Position numbers and translations under genes: made by a program
Notes under the pieces: model-generated
Databases searched by the model: none
The model's input: only the letters and a program-made list of their open reading frames with translations
What the model was told of the DNA's origin: nothing
Shown: one piece after another, positions 36,890 to 45,524 of the stretch
Layout: the number at the start of each line of letters is the position of its first letter
Numbering within the stretch: the first letter of the stretch is position 1
Assembly: GCF_023006505.1 (NCBI RefSeq)
Contig: NZ_JALBGV010000008.1
Span: forward strand, 1 to 64,000
DNA: 64,000 bases
Direction of reading: 5' to 3'
From: Neorhizobium sp. SHOUNA12A
GTDB taxonomy: Bacteria > Pseudomonadota > Alphaproteobacteria > Rhizobiales > Rhizobiaceae

Positions 36890-37720
36890 TCAAAGGCCCA
36901 CGTCAATTTCGGCGACCACACCAAAATGATCGCTTAACCAAATTCCATCCCGTGGTTTGTCAAAGGCGACCTGCGCGGAATGCACAAGCGCATGGGCTTT
37001 CGGGTGACCATCCCAGGAGCCAACAAGGACGTAGTCGAACCGGCGATGATATTCCGGCTGTCGAATGATCTGATCGATGCCTGCCTTTGCATTGGGATTG
37101 TCACTGGTCCACGTGAACCCCACTCCCTCACCCGCAATGTCCCAGGCATCGTGGTAGAGCACACTTCGGCCGCCCAATGACTGACGACCCGTCAGAAATC
37201 TCATACTTGACGAATCTGGATCGGCATTGAAATCTCCGGCAATAATGGTCGGGAGCGCCCGGCGATGGCGGAGATCAAGATCAACGATCGCCTGTACCTG
37301 CCGTTCGCGAGCCGCTTCTGCGCTCGGACGCCACGCGGTCGTCGCAGCGATGAAAAGCATTTCGCCCTCATTGGGAACATCGACGGCGGCAGCCAGCGTC
37401 GCCCAAGGCACATCGGGTGCTTCAGCGAGCCGAAGGTCCAGCGCCTCTAGCGGCCGCATCGGCCACTTGCTCGCAATCGCTGTCCCACCATATTGATCGG
37501 CAAAGGGCGGAAGAAATCGTTGAAGGTCCACTTGATGGATCGACCCGATGTCCAATCCTTCCAGGATTTCGTCAAGCATCCGGATATTTTCGGACTGGAC
37601 GACTTCCTGCAACGAAATGATATCCGGTTGAAGCGCCCGCAATTCCTGATTAATCAGAGAAATCCTGCGCGCATCGCCTTGTGTATTCCACACATTCAGG
37701 GTGACAACACGGATACGCAT
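36890..37720 (-). CDS. endonuclease/exonuclease/phosphatase family protein
   Basis: A 276-residue EEP-fold hydrolase. It begins MRIRVVTLNVWNTQGDARR, then PDIISLQEVVQSENIRM (metal-binding Glu), GDFNADPDSSSMRFL (catalytic Asp/Asn) and the C-terminal WLSDHFGVVAEID (SDH motif with catalytic His). The family contains DNases, sphingomyelinase-like and inositol-phosphate phosphatases; the substrate is not clear. No signal peptide, so cytoplasmic. ATG 37720 starts the family N-terminus; the frame is open to 37972 without support. Confidence 0.88.
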   Translation of the reverse strand: MRIRVVTLNVWNTQGDARRISLINQELRALQPDIISLQEVVQSENIRMLDEILEGLDIGSIHQVDLQRFLPPFADQYGGTAIASKWPMRPLEALDLRLAEAPDVPWATLAAAVDVPNEGEMLFIAATTAWRPSAEAARERQVQAIVDLDLRHRRALPTIIAGDFNADPDSSSMRFLTGRQSLGGRSVLYHDAWDIAGEGVGFTWTSDNPNAKAGIDQIIRQPEYHRRFDYVLVGSWDGHPKAHALVHSAQVAFDKPRDGIWLSDHFGVVAEIDVGL

Positions 37721-37799
37721 TTTATCACGAACTCCTCTGTAGTGAGTAACGTCCTGACGCGCTTTCGCGTCGTGGAAGCATTGTGCTTGGCACAGGAGG

Positions 37800-38942
37800 T
37801 CACGCGGCGATCCCGCGTACCCAGGCGCGCAGATCGGCGACGAACGCCTCCGGTTGTTCGGTGGGTGGGAAGTGGCCGCCGCGCGGTTGTTCGCTCCAGT
37901 GGACGAGATTGCAGGTGCGCTCGACGAGGGACCGTGGTGGCGCTGGGTGCCTCGGATCGGGCCAGGAGGCATAACCGGTAGGCACCTCGATCCGGCGGCC
38001 TTTGGGTAGCATCTTGCTCTTCTCTCGCTCCGAGGCGGTGTAGATCCACGTCGATGTCGCGAACGTGTCGGTCATGACATAAAGCATGATGCTGGTGATC
38101 AATCGGTCGTGACCGAACACGTCGATGATCGATCGTTCGCCCAGGTCGGCCCAATCGTGAAAGCGCTCGAGGAGCCAGGCGGCTTGGGCCACGGGATTGT
38201 TATGCATCGCATAGGCGAGTGACTGTACCCGCGTGGACTGAAGGTGTGAATACGCACCCAGCCGCTTCTCATAGTCCGCAAACTGCTGCATCCAGCGTCG
38301 CTCGGTGTCATCCTGCGGCGCGTCCTCAGGGACAGTGCCGAGATAATCAATATGCAAGCCGAGGATCGAATTGGCCTGATCCAGCGCCATCCATGGACCG
38401 ATCACGGCACCCCAGTCAGTCCCATGAACGAGGTAGCGATCGTACCCCAAGACCTCGCGCATCAGCGCGTTGAACAGTGCACCGATGCGCCGCGGATCGA
38501 TCGGCTGGTTGGGCTTGGCAGAAAAGCCATAGCCCGGCAGCGATGGGACGACGAGGTCGAAAGCATCGTCGGCACGTCCACCGTTACGAGATGGAAACGC
38601 CAAGGCTTCCACCGCCGGCCAGAATTCGTAAGTCGAGCCGGGCCAGCCGTGGATCAGGAGCAGTGGCCGCTTGCTCTCAGCCTCGCCTCGAACGTGAACG
38701 AAATGAAGCCTCAGCCCATCAACCTCCGTCGTGAACTGCGGAAAGCAGTTGAGATCTCTGACCATCGCATCAACATCGTAGCGGTCAACCCAATAGGCAC
38801 AGAGTTCGCGCAGGGTTTGGGGATCACAGCCATAGGACCAATCGGAATCATCCGGCTGGTCAGGCAAACGATATGATCGCACCCGCGCCTTCAATGCATC
38901 GAAGGCCTCATCTGACCAGTCGACTTTGAACGGTGTTGCCAT
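37800..38942 (-). CDS. epoxide hydrolase (EHN + alpha/beta hydrolase)
   Basis: A 380-residue epoxide hydrolase of the microsomal/juvenile-hormone type. The N-terminal EHN domain (FKVDWSDEAFDALKARVRSY, residues 5-110) is followed by the hydrolase core: oxyanion motif HGWPGS (98-103), LVVPSLPGYGFSAKP and GTDWGAVIG with the nucleophile Asp176, and a C-terminal GGHFPPTEQP carrying the catalytic His. ATG 38942 is chosen by the family start. It hydrolyses epoxides to diols; the natural substrate is unknown. It stands alone. Confidence 0.9.
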   Translation of the reverse strand: MATPFKVDWSDEAFDALKARVRSYRLPDQPDDSDWSYGCDPQTLRELCAYWVDRYDVDAMVRDLNCFPQFTTEVDGLRLHFVHVRGEAESKRPLLLIHGWPGSTYEFWPAVEALAFPSRNGGRADDAFDLVVPSLPGYGFSAKPNQPIDPRRIGALFNALMREVLGYDRYLVHGTDWGAVIGPWMALDQANSILGLHIDYLGTVPEDAPQDDTERRWMQQFADYEKRLGAYSHLQSTRVQSLAYAMHNNPVAQAAWLLERFHDWADLGERSIIDVFGHDRLITSIMLYVMTDTFATSTWIYTASEREKSKMLPKGRRIEVPTGYASWPDPRHPAPPRSLVERTCNLVHWSEQPRGGHFPPTEQPEAFVADLRAWVRGIAA

Positions 38943-39305
38943 TCCCTTTATCCTTTCCGCAACGCGTTCAGGCGCCCGCTGAAATACGTTGGCCACACAG
39001 GTCGAAGAATAATCTTGCTCGCTTCGTGCCCAGGTGAGCGCGCACTGGCGCCAATCGACATTCACCGACACGTGTCATCGATGATCGTCTCCCTCTCGCC
39101 CTTCAACGCGTCGCCGCGGCGAGAGGGGAACCAGCCTCTCCCCTGATCGTTGTAGCGAATTGCGACTTCGGCAGGTGGGCCAACATGCGGAGTGGCATCG
39201 CTGATCGCTGACCAGCGATGCACTGCGGCTCACCTGGGAAAGATCTAAAACACGTGTTGGACGACTTTGGTTTCATGCTCATGACGAAATACATCAAAAA
39301 GGCCC
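38943..39305. other. gene-free stretch with an inverted repeat
   Basis: No gene is supported. At 39195-39221 a perfect 9-bp inverted repeat (GCATCGCTG / CAGCGATGC) encloses a 9-nt spacer, extended outward by an imperfect AGT/ACT match. It could be an operator or a weak terminator; no adjacent gene makes its role clear. Confidence 0.4.
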
Positions 39306-39611
39306 CATCTTAATCTCGCCTATGAAGAGGCGGGTGACCGCCGAGGAAAACCGATCGTGCTGTTCGCAAGGTCCGGAAAAATCGATCGCGTCTAGGGGTA
39401 TTGCCACCGAGTACGAGAAGGCGGTGAAATGCTTGACGAGGTCAAGGCCGATCGGCGCGCTTTCGCCTGTATGCTCGGCGGCGAGGATCGATCGACCCTC
39501 TTCATCACCACCGCGCAGTGGCTCGGTATGGACAAGATGAATCAGATGGCCGGCACCGGTCAAATCGTTTCCATCGAAGTAACCACTGCCGGGACCCGGC
39601 TGGCCGTTCAA
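39306..39611 (+). pseudogene. mosaic remnant: alpha/beta-hydrolase N-terminus fused to SMP-30 C-terminus
   Basis: Two unrelated fragments lie head to tail. At 39306-39370 the frame reads HLNLAYEEAGDRRGKPIVLF, the N-terminal strand region of alpha/beta hydrolases, and runs into a TAG at 39393. From about 39400 another frame reads RVREGGEMLDEV and RRAFACMLGGEDRSTLFIT, the C-terminal signature of SMP-30/gluconolactonase/LRE proteins. Neither keeps its active site. They probably record an old deletion joining two genes of a catabolic cluster. Confidence 0.6.
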
Positions 39612-39652
39612 CTGAGCGCACGAGTGACGATGACGCTGCAAGGAGAAGCAAC

Positions 39653-40561
39653 ATGCCGAACCACAGCCATGCGCAAATAATTTCCGTGTCGGGTGGATCG
39701 ATATTCACCACCGTTGCCGGGAGCGGCCCGCCGCTTCTCTTGCTGCATGGCTTCCCACAGACCCATCTCATGTGGCGCGACATCGCTCCTCTGCTTGCCT
39801 CTGAGTTCACCGTCATCTGTGCCGATCTGCGTGGATATGGCGCCAGCGCTTGCCCTCCTTCCACCCCCGATCACCTCCCCTATTCCAAACGCGCGATGGC
39901 GGCCGAGATGGTCGAGCTTATGGAAAAGTTCGGCTTCAGCGAGTTCATGATCGGTGGCCATGACCGGGGCGGCCGTGTCGCTTACCGCATGGCGCTCGAT
40001 CATCCGGCGGTGATAAGAAAGCTTGCCGTTCTGGATATTGTCCCGACCTCCACCGTCTGGGATCAAGCTGATGACCGATTTGCGTTAGGCTTTTGGCCGT
40101 GGGTCTTACTGGCGCAAGCCGAGCCTTTGCCGGAAAGACTAATCGCAGGTGCACCGGAGGCCGTTATCGACGATGCGCTCACAGGCTGGGGATCTTCCGC
40201 CGCGGTGTTCCCGCCACAGATCAGAGAGGCCTATGTCGAGGCGCTTAGAAGTGCAGACCATGTTCACGCGATCTGCGAGGAGTATCGTGCTGCAGCAAGC
40301 GTCGATCGCCAGCATGACGTCCAAGATCAAATCGCCGGACGCCGTATTCGTTGCCCACTCATGGCCCTCTGGAGCGGAACCGGTGCATTAGCCACCTGGT
40401 ATACCAATGACGGAGGGCCGTTGGCGTTGTGGCAACAATTCGCAGGCGATGTCGTCGGTCATTCGATGCCGGGCGGCCACTTTTTTCCTGAAGAGTATCC
40501 CATCGAAACGACGAAGGTGCTGGCCGAATTCTTCGGCGACGCAGCGTTTTCTTCCGGTTGA
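39653..40561 (+). CDS. alpha/beta hydrolase, haloacetate-dehalogenase-like
   Basis: A 302-residue alpha/beta hydrolase whose layout follows fluoroacetate/haloacetate dehalogenases: HGFPQTHLMWRDIAP (oxyanion loop), ADLRGYGAS, the nucleophile elbow GGHDRGGRVAYRMALDHP with Asp104 and Arg105/Arg108 that bind the carboxylate, and MPGGHFFPEEYP with the catalytic His. In the dehalogenases a His-Trp pair binds the halide; here the matching site reads FWPWVLL, so the His is a Pro. This may mean another substrate. ATG 39653 has AAGGAG upstream. Confidence 0.85.
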   Translation: MPNHSHAQIISVSGGSIFTTVAGSGPPLLLLHGFPQTHLMWRDIAPLLASEFTVICADLRGYGASACPPSTPDHLPYSKRAMAAEMVELMEKFGFSEFMIGGHDRGGRVAYRMALDHPAVIRKLAVLDIVPTSTVWDQADDRFALGFWPWVLLAQAEPLPERLIAGAPEAVIDDALTGWGSSAAVFPPQIREAYVEALRSADHVHAICEEYRAAASVDRQHDVQDQIAGRRIRCPLMALWSGTGALATWYTNDGGPLALWQQFAGDVVGHSMPGGHFFPEEYPIETTKVLAEFFGDAAFSSG

Positions 40562-40671
40562 TCTGTATGCCGCTCACCCAGCACGAGATTGACAGGTTCA
40601 ACAACATCGTCGCGGAGTGATCCGTTCTCTCAGCGGGCGCGGCCTCTTTCATGCCACCTCCTGTGGCTCGA

Positions 40672-41466
40672 TCAGCCGTCGATCATATCGCGGAAACGGG
40701 CAAGTTCCTCGCCTGCCACACCGACATTGTGCGGCTCTGCCGGATAGGCTCCGCTCTCGACATCCCGGCGGAATTCCCGGAAGGCTGCGATGCGCTCGTG
40801 CTGCAGGCGGTCGAACTCGGCAGCAAAGTTGCGATAGGTCTTCGCATGTCGGGGCACGTGCCCGCGGTTCTGTCCGAGCACGTCATCGGCAAAAAGATAT
40901 TGCGCATCGCAACCGGCGCCCGCCCCCATCGAGATCATGAAGAGAGACGTCCGGGCGCTGATCAGCGAGGCAATTTCGGCGGGAACCACCTCGATTTCGG
41001 CGGCGAAGGCACCGGCCTCCTCGATGGCCTTGACGGCATTCCAGATCGCCATCGCGCTGTCGGCCGTCTTGCCGACCGCCTTGAAGCCACCGGTCTAGGT
41101 TGCCTTCGAGGGAATGAGGCCGACATGGCTGCAGACGGGAATACCCTCTTCCCTGAGCCCCCGGATGATCCGGAGGCTCGCCGCGCAATAGACGGCGTCG
41201 CCACCGGCGCGCATCGCTTTGAAGGCCGCCCGCAGATATTCCTCCGTGGTGACGAAGTCGCCATATTCGAGCCCCGGCACGGCAAAGACGCTTGGCGCCA
41301 CCTCCCGGAAGGCAGGCCCAAGGAGCGCCGGCGGCACGGAGACCATTTCAATCCCGGCCTTGTCGGCGGCTTCCGCCTCCTCGAGCGTGACGACACGAAG
41401 CATGCTGAGCTGGCGCTTGCCCTTGAGCGCCAGGATATCGGCAACGGTGGGACGGTTGGATTTCAT
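40672..41466 (-). pseudogene. PanB-like protein interrupted by an in-frame amber codon
   Basis: One continuous 264-codon frame encodes a ketopantoate-hydroxymethyltransferase-superfamily protein: VADILALKGKRQLSMLRVVT, VFAVPGLEYGDFVTTEEYLR, GIPVCSHVGLIPSKAT, then GGFKAVGKTADSA and EVVPAEIASLISARTSLFMI. A TAG at 41095-41097 follows SKAT where relatives have Trp (TGG), splitting it into 123 and about 139 codons. The frame is intact on both sides, so a single G-to-A change explains it. PanB uses 5,10-methylene-tetrahydrofolate. The gene trails mocF by 25 nt. It is a divergent paralog, not obviously the housekeeping PanB. Confidence 0.8.
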
Positions 41467-41491
41467 CGGTGCATCCTTTGGCGCCAGGCGC

Positions 41492-42712
41492 TCACAGAAG
41501 GGATTTCAGTTTGACCGAAGGATCGGCGAGTGCAGCGCGATCGGGGCGCGTGCCCCTGGCGATCAGCATCTCGGCCAGTCGAATGTCGCGGGCGACGGCA
41601 CCGCCTGGGCCAAGTCCGCTGGCTGCCAGCAATCCCCCATCCGCATCGAGGTGAAACAGGATCTCGGCCTCCGGCGACAGCGTCCGGCCGACGGTCGATG
41701 TCGCGCCGTCGGACAGGCCGGCTACCTGCAGCGTCAGGTCGTATTGGTCCGACCAGAACCACGGCACCGCATCGAAAGGTTCTGCCTCTCCCAGCATGTT
41801 GGCCGCCGCGACGCTGCCCTGTTCCTGCGCGTTGCGCCAGGATTCGAGCCTGACGCGCCGGCCGCCATAGGCGGCGACTGGAAAGGAGCAACAGTCGCCG
41901 GCGGCGAAGATGTGCGGGTCGCTGGTCGTCAGATAGCGGTCGACGGTGATGCCGTTGTCGATCGCAAGCCCTGCTTCTGCGGCAACGCGGGTGTTGGGCT
42001 GGGCGCCGATCCCGACCACGAGCGCATCGACCTTGATGTGGCGACCATCGGCGAACCCGATGGTGACGCCGCTCCGGCCATCGGCGATGGTCTCGATCCC
42101 CACGCCGCAGAGCAGTTCCACGCCTTCTGCCGTATGCCGTGCCTGCAAGGCGAGTGCGAGCTTTTCGGGAACGCCGCGCATCAACACACGCGGTTGCGCC
42201 TCAATCAGGGAGATGGCCGTGCCGAGTTTCCGGCCCATCGCGGCCAGTTCGAGCCCGATGAAGCCACCGCCGAGAATGGCCAGGCGGCCATCCTCCCGCA
42301 TGTGGCGACGAATGGCGGATGCGTCCTCGAGGGTCCGCAGCACATGGACGCGATCGCTTGTGGCAAGGCCTGGGAATTGGCGCGGAGCGGCGCCGGTTGC
42401 GAGCAGCAGTCGTTCGTAGGATAGCATTTCGCCGGTTTCCAGCAGCAGCGCATGGCGTGCTGGGTCGATCAAGATAGCTCGCCGCCCTCGCAGGAAGGTG
42501 ATCCCCGCCTCAGCAAAACGTTCGCTTGCGACAATCGCCCGGACGGTCCCGGCTTCCTCGCCCGCTTTCGACAGGGGTGGACGCTCGTAGGGGAGATGCG
42601 GCTCATCACCGATCAGCGTGACGGTCCCCCGGTAGCCTCGCTCCCGCAGGGCAAAGGCCGCCCGAACGCCCGCTTCGCCGGCGCCGACGATCACCATGCC
42701 TTTGTCACCCAT
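41492..42712 (-). CDS. mocF: ferredoxin reductase of the Rieske oxygenase system (MocF-like)
   Basis: A 406-residue FAD/NAD(P)H oxidoreductase of the putidaredoxin-reductase type: VIVGAGEAGVRAAFALRERG, LIGDEPHLPYERPPLSK, the NAD-binding LAILGGGFIGLELAAMGRKLG and IFAAGDCCSF. ATG 42712 lies one base after the Rieske stop (TGAGATG). It passes electrons from NAD(P)H to the neighbouring Rieske ferredoxin. The order desaturase-type oxygenase, Rieske ferredoxin, reductase equals mocD-mocE-mocF of rhizopine catabolism. The exact substrate here is inferred. Confidence 0.82.
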   Translation of the reverse strand: MGDKGMVIVGAGEAGVRAAFALRERGYRGTVTLIGDEPHLPYERPPLSKAGEEAGTVRAIVASERFAEAGITFLRGRRAILIDPARHALLLETGEMLSYERLLLATGAAPRQFPGLATSDRVHVLRTLEDASAIRRHMREDGRLAILGGGFIGLELAAMGRKLGTAISLIEAQPRVLMRGVPEKLALALQARHTAEGVELLCGVGIETIADGRSGVTIGFADGRHIKVDALVVGIGAQPNTRVAAEAGLAIDNGITVDRYLTTSDPHIFAAGDCCSFPVAAYGGRRVRLESWRNAQEQGSVAAANMLGEAEPFDAVPWFWSDQYDLTLQVAGLSDGATSTVGRTLSPEAEILFHLDADGGLLAASGLGPGGAVARDIRLAEMLIARGTRPDRAALADPSVKLKSLL

Positions 42713-42713
42713 C

Positions 42714-43028
42714 TCAGCCGACCTGGATGAAGACGCGGCCACCGTCGACCTTGACCGCATAAGTCTTGAGGTTGACGCAGACGGGGGCGCCCTTGGCTTG
42801 GCCGGTCTTGTAGTTGAAGCGGCCGTTGTGCTTCGGACATTCGATAATGTCGTCCATCACCAGTCCATCGGCCAGATGGACATTCTCGTGCGTGCAATGT
42901 CCATCGGTCGCGTGGAAACTGTCTTCCGGGCTGCGATAGACGGCGTAGCTCTTGCCGTCGTGATCGAAGCGGATGACGTCCTCTTCGTCGATCTCGTCCT
43001 TGTCGCAGACGTCGATCCAGGTGCTCAT
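42714..43028 (-). CDS. mocE: Rieske [2Fe-2S] ferredoxin (MocE-like)
   Basis: A 104-residue Rieske ferredoxin. The cluster motifs are intact: CTHENVHLADG (Cys45, His47) and CPKHNGRFNYKTG (Cys64, His67), spaced as in bacterial biphenyl-type ferredoxins. It starts MSTWIDVCDKDEIDEEDVIR and has no membrane anchor. It shuttles electrons from the reductase to the desaturase-type oxygenase encoded 44 nt upstream. Confidence 0.88.
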   Translation of the reverse strand: MSTWIDVCDKDEIDEEDVIRFDHDGKSYAVYRSPEDSFHATDGHCTHENVHLADGLVMDDIIECPKHNGRFNYKTGQAKGAPVCVNLKTYAVKVDGGRVFIQVG

Positions 43029-43072
43029 CGGGTTCTCCTCCCCTTTATGACTTGTCTTCTCGGACGCCGGTG

Positions 43073-44164
43073 TCACTCCGCCGCCGGCGCCATGGCGTCG
43101 CTGTGGAAGTCTTCGCGATAGGGCTTTGCCGTCGGCGGCAACTCGCGCTTCAGGAAGTAATCCTCGTTCCGGAGCTGGCGTAGGAAGGCCGGGATCATCT
43201 CTCGATAACCGTCGAGGATCGACGGGTTCGGTGCCGGCAGATCGTCCTTGATCATCGCGTGCAGCTTCGGCAGCGCGTGATAGGGCACCATCGGGAACAT
43301 GTGGTGCTCCACGTGATAGTTCATGTTCCAGTAGATGAAGCGGCTGATTGGGTTCATGTAGACTGTGCGGCTGTTTAGCCGGTGGTCGGTGACGTTGTCG
43401 GCAAGGCCACCATGCTGCAGCAGGCCGGTCATGACATGGTGCCAGGCACCATAAAGGCGCGGCATGCCGATCAGCATCAACGGCAGGATCGAATTCACGG
43501 CGATCGAAAGCGCAACGGTCGCCACATAGATCGCGAGCCAGATGCGTGCGACGCGGATCGCCTTCGGCTGCTCCGTCTCCGGAATGACGATCTTCTCTTC
43601 GGCGCTGATGACCCCAAACGCATTGCGGACCATGTCGATCACCGCATGCCAGGCATCCAGCAGGCCGAACAGATTGAGGATCAGCCGCAGGAGATCCGGC
43701 GGACGCATCACCGCGATTTCCGGATCCCGGCCGACAATGACCGTATCGGTGTGGTGCCGAGTATGGCTCCAGCGCCAGGTCACCGGATTGCGCATGATCA
43801 TGAAACAGGCGATCTGGTAGACAACGTTGTTCATCCACATCGTCTTGAACGCCGTGCCATGACCACATTCATGCCAGCGGCTATCCGAGGCGGACCCGTA
43901 GAACACGCCGTAGGCGAGGAAGAAAGGGATCGCCCAGAGGCTGCCCCAGAAATAGATGCCAAGCCCTGCAAAGACGACCATGCAGCCGAGCCAGATCGCC
44001 GTGTCCCGGAGGGCTGGCCCATCCTCCCGCTTCATCAATTCCTTCATCTGCTTGCGCGGGACCTCGGTATGATACCACTGCGCCGCCGCGAGCCCATTGG
44101 CCACCGCTGCCTGCGCATCGCGTCCAAGCAGGCTATAGTCACGCTTTGCCGCTGTCCTCGCCAT
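43073..44164 (-). CDS. mocD: membrane fatty-acid-desaturase-type oxygenase (MocD-like)
   Basis: A 363-residue membrane di-iron enzyme. The three histidine boxes are present: HECGH (98-102), HTRHH (134-138) and HVEHH (284-288), between four or five hydrophobic segments. It matches the desaturase/alkane-hydroxylase superfamily and, with the Rieske ferredoxin and reductase, the MocD component that O-demethylates the rhizopine 3-O-methyl-scyllo-inosamine in Rhizobium. Here the divergent gene cluster encodes an inositol-type importer, which supports a methylated inositol-like substrate. It is the first gene of this operon. Confidence 0.85.
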   Translation of the reverse strand: MARTAAKRDYSLLGRDAQAAVANGLAAAQWYHTEVPRKQMKELMKREDGPALRDTAIWLGCMVVFAGLGIYFWGSLWAIPFFLAYGVFYGSASDSRWHECGHGTAFKTMWMNNVVYQIACFMIMRNPVTWRWSHTRHHTDTVIVGRDPEIAVMRPPDLLRLILNLFGLLDAWHAVIDMVRNAFGVISAEEKIVIPETEQPKAIRVARIWLAIYVATVALSIAVNSILPLMLIGMPRLYGAWHHVMTGLLQHGGLADNVTDHRLNSRTVYMNPISRFIYWNMNYHVEHHMFPMVPYHALPKLHAMIKDDLPAPNPSILDGYREMIPAFLRQLRNEDYFLKRELPPTAKPYREDFHSDAMAPAAE

Positions 44165-44263
44165 TGATCTCCTCCATCGGTTTCGATGCGGTCGCCATCA
44201 AAGGCGCCGCATGGAATCTGATCTTGAGGATTATCGTTGTTCTGACGGATCACAATCCACGGA

Positions 44264-44311
44264 TGATATATTCTATCAAAGTCTATCATTTTTGATTTAT
44301 TCCATGATAGA
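44264..44311. promoter_or_regulatory. candidate LacI operators between mocD and lacI
   Basis: The divergent intergenic region holds repeated half-sites of the form TGATAGA/TCTATCA: a near-palindrome TGATATATTCTATCA at 44264-44278 and TCTATCAT (44282-44289) paired with ATGATAGA (44304-44311). The same motif recurs as an 18-bp palindrome after the lacI gene. Position and recurrence suggest sites for the adjacent LacI protein, controlling both operons and itself. Confidence 0.5.
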
Positions 44312-44335
44312 AAGATCTCACTTGAGGAGGAACAG

Positions 44336-45367
44336 ATGGGATCAAGACCAACGATCACGGATCTGGCCAAGGCTGCGGGAGTGAGTGTCGCAACCGTGGA
44401 CCGCGTGTTGAACGGGCGCCACAAGGTGCGCGAGGACACGGCGCGGCGCGTCTATGACGCGGCAAACGAGATCGGCTTCCATGCCGTCGGATTGCTGCGG
44501 CAGCGCGTGTTCGAGGGCCTGCCGCAATACCGGTTGGGCTTCATCCTGCAGAAGCCCAACCACCATTTCTACCAGAGCTTCAAGCGGGAGCTGGAGATCG
44601 CCGTCCAAAACCATCCCGGCATTCGCGGCGTGGCGCAGATCGAATTCTGCGCCAACCAGACGCCGAGCGAACTGGCCGACAAGCTGAAAGAGGTTGGCGC
44701 CAGGAATCAGGCGGTCGCCATGACATCCCCGGACTATCCGGCCCTGACGGTGGCGGCGGAAGAACTGAAGGCAAGAGGCATCCCGGTATTCTCACTCCTG
44801 TCTGATTTCGCCTCCGGCATCCGCGAGGGCTATGTCGGCCTCAACAACCGCAAGGCCGGTCGGACGGCCGCCTGGATGATCACGAAGGCTGCGAAAAGCC
44901 CCGGGAAGGTGGCTGTTTTCGTCGGCAGTCACCGCTTTCACGGTCACGAACTGCGCGAGATCGGCTTTCGGTCCTACTTTCGCGAACACGCTCCCGATTT
45001 CGAGGTTCTGGACACGCTGGTGAACCTGGAAACGGTCGAAATCACCCACGAAGCAACGCTGGATCTGCTGCACCGCCATCCGGATCTTGTGGGTTTCTAT
45101 GTTGCCGGAGGCGGAATGGAAGGCGCCATTTCCGCCATCCGAGAAGAAAAACTCGGCGGCAAGCATGTTATCGTCGTCAACGAACTGACGCCAATTTCCC
45201 GCGCAGCGCTGGCTGATGAGATCGTGACCATGGCGATCGCGACACCGCTTGCCAATCTGTGCCGCGAACTGGTCCAGCTAATGGTCGAGGCGGTGGATAC
45301 CGGTCCCGCGACGGCGCCAGGCCAGACTTTCCTGCCGCTCGAAATTTACGTGCCGGAAAACATCTGA
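44336..45367 (+). CDS. LacI family transcriptional regulator
   Basis: A 343-residue LacI/GalR regulator: HTH TITDLAKAAGVSVATVDRVL, hinge NGRHKVREDTARRVYDAANE, then a sugar-binding-protein-like core and ending FLPLEIYVPENI. GAGGAGG precedes ATG 44336. The core is of the periplasmic-binding type that fits inositol and similar polyols. Divergent from mocDEF and directly upstream of the IolI-like and importer genes, it most likely controls the whole cluster. Confidence 0.92.
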   Translation: MGSRPTITDLAKAAGVSVATVDRVLNGRHKVREDTARRVYDAANEIGFHAVGLLRQRVFEGLPQYRLGFILQKPNHHFYQSFKRELEIAVQNHPGIRGVAQIEFCANQTPSELADKLKEVGARNQAVAMTSPDYPALTVAAEELKARGIPVFSLLSDFASGIREGYVGLNNRKAGRTAAWMITKAAKSPGKVAVFVGSHRFHGHELREIGFRSYFREHAPDFEVLDTLVNLETVEITHEATLDLLHRHPDLVGFYVAGGGMEGAISAIREEKLGGKHVIVVNELTPISRAALADEIVTMAIATPLANLCRELVQLMVEAVDTGPATAPGQTFLPLEIYVPENI

Positions 45368-45373
45368 GCTGCG

Positions 45374-45391
45374 ATGATGGAAATCCATCAT
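45374..45391. promoter_or_regulatory. 18-bp palindromic operator
   Basis: ATGATGGAAATCCATCAT is symmetric except for its central AA. It lies 7 nt after the lacI stop and 133 nt before the IolI-like start. Its half-site ATGATGGA differs by one base from ATGATAGA in the mocD-lacI region, so both are probably sites of the same regulator. Confidence 0.6.
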
Positions 45392-45524
45392 ATCAATCCG
45401 CAAATTCTTTCATGAATGAAACGGAATATTGCTATTTCCTCTTTGACCAACGCCACGAAACCTGATGACTTCATTCAGCGGGACGGAGGAGGAAAGCCGG
45501 CCGCGCCAAACTTCGGGAGAACTC

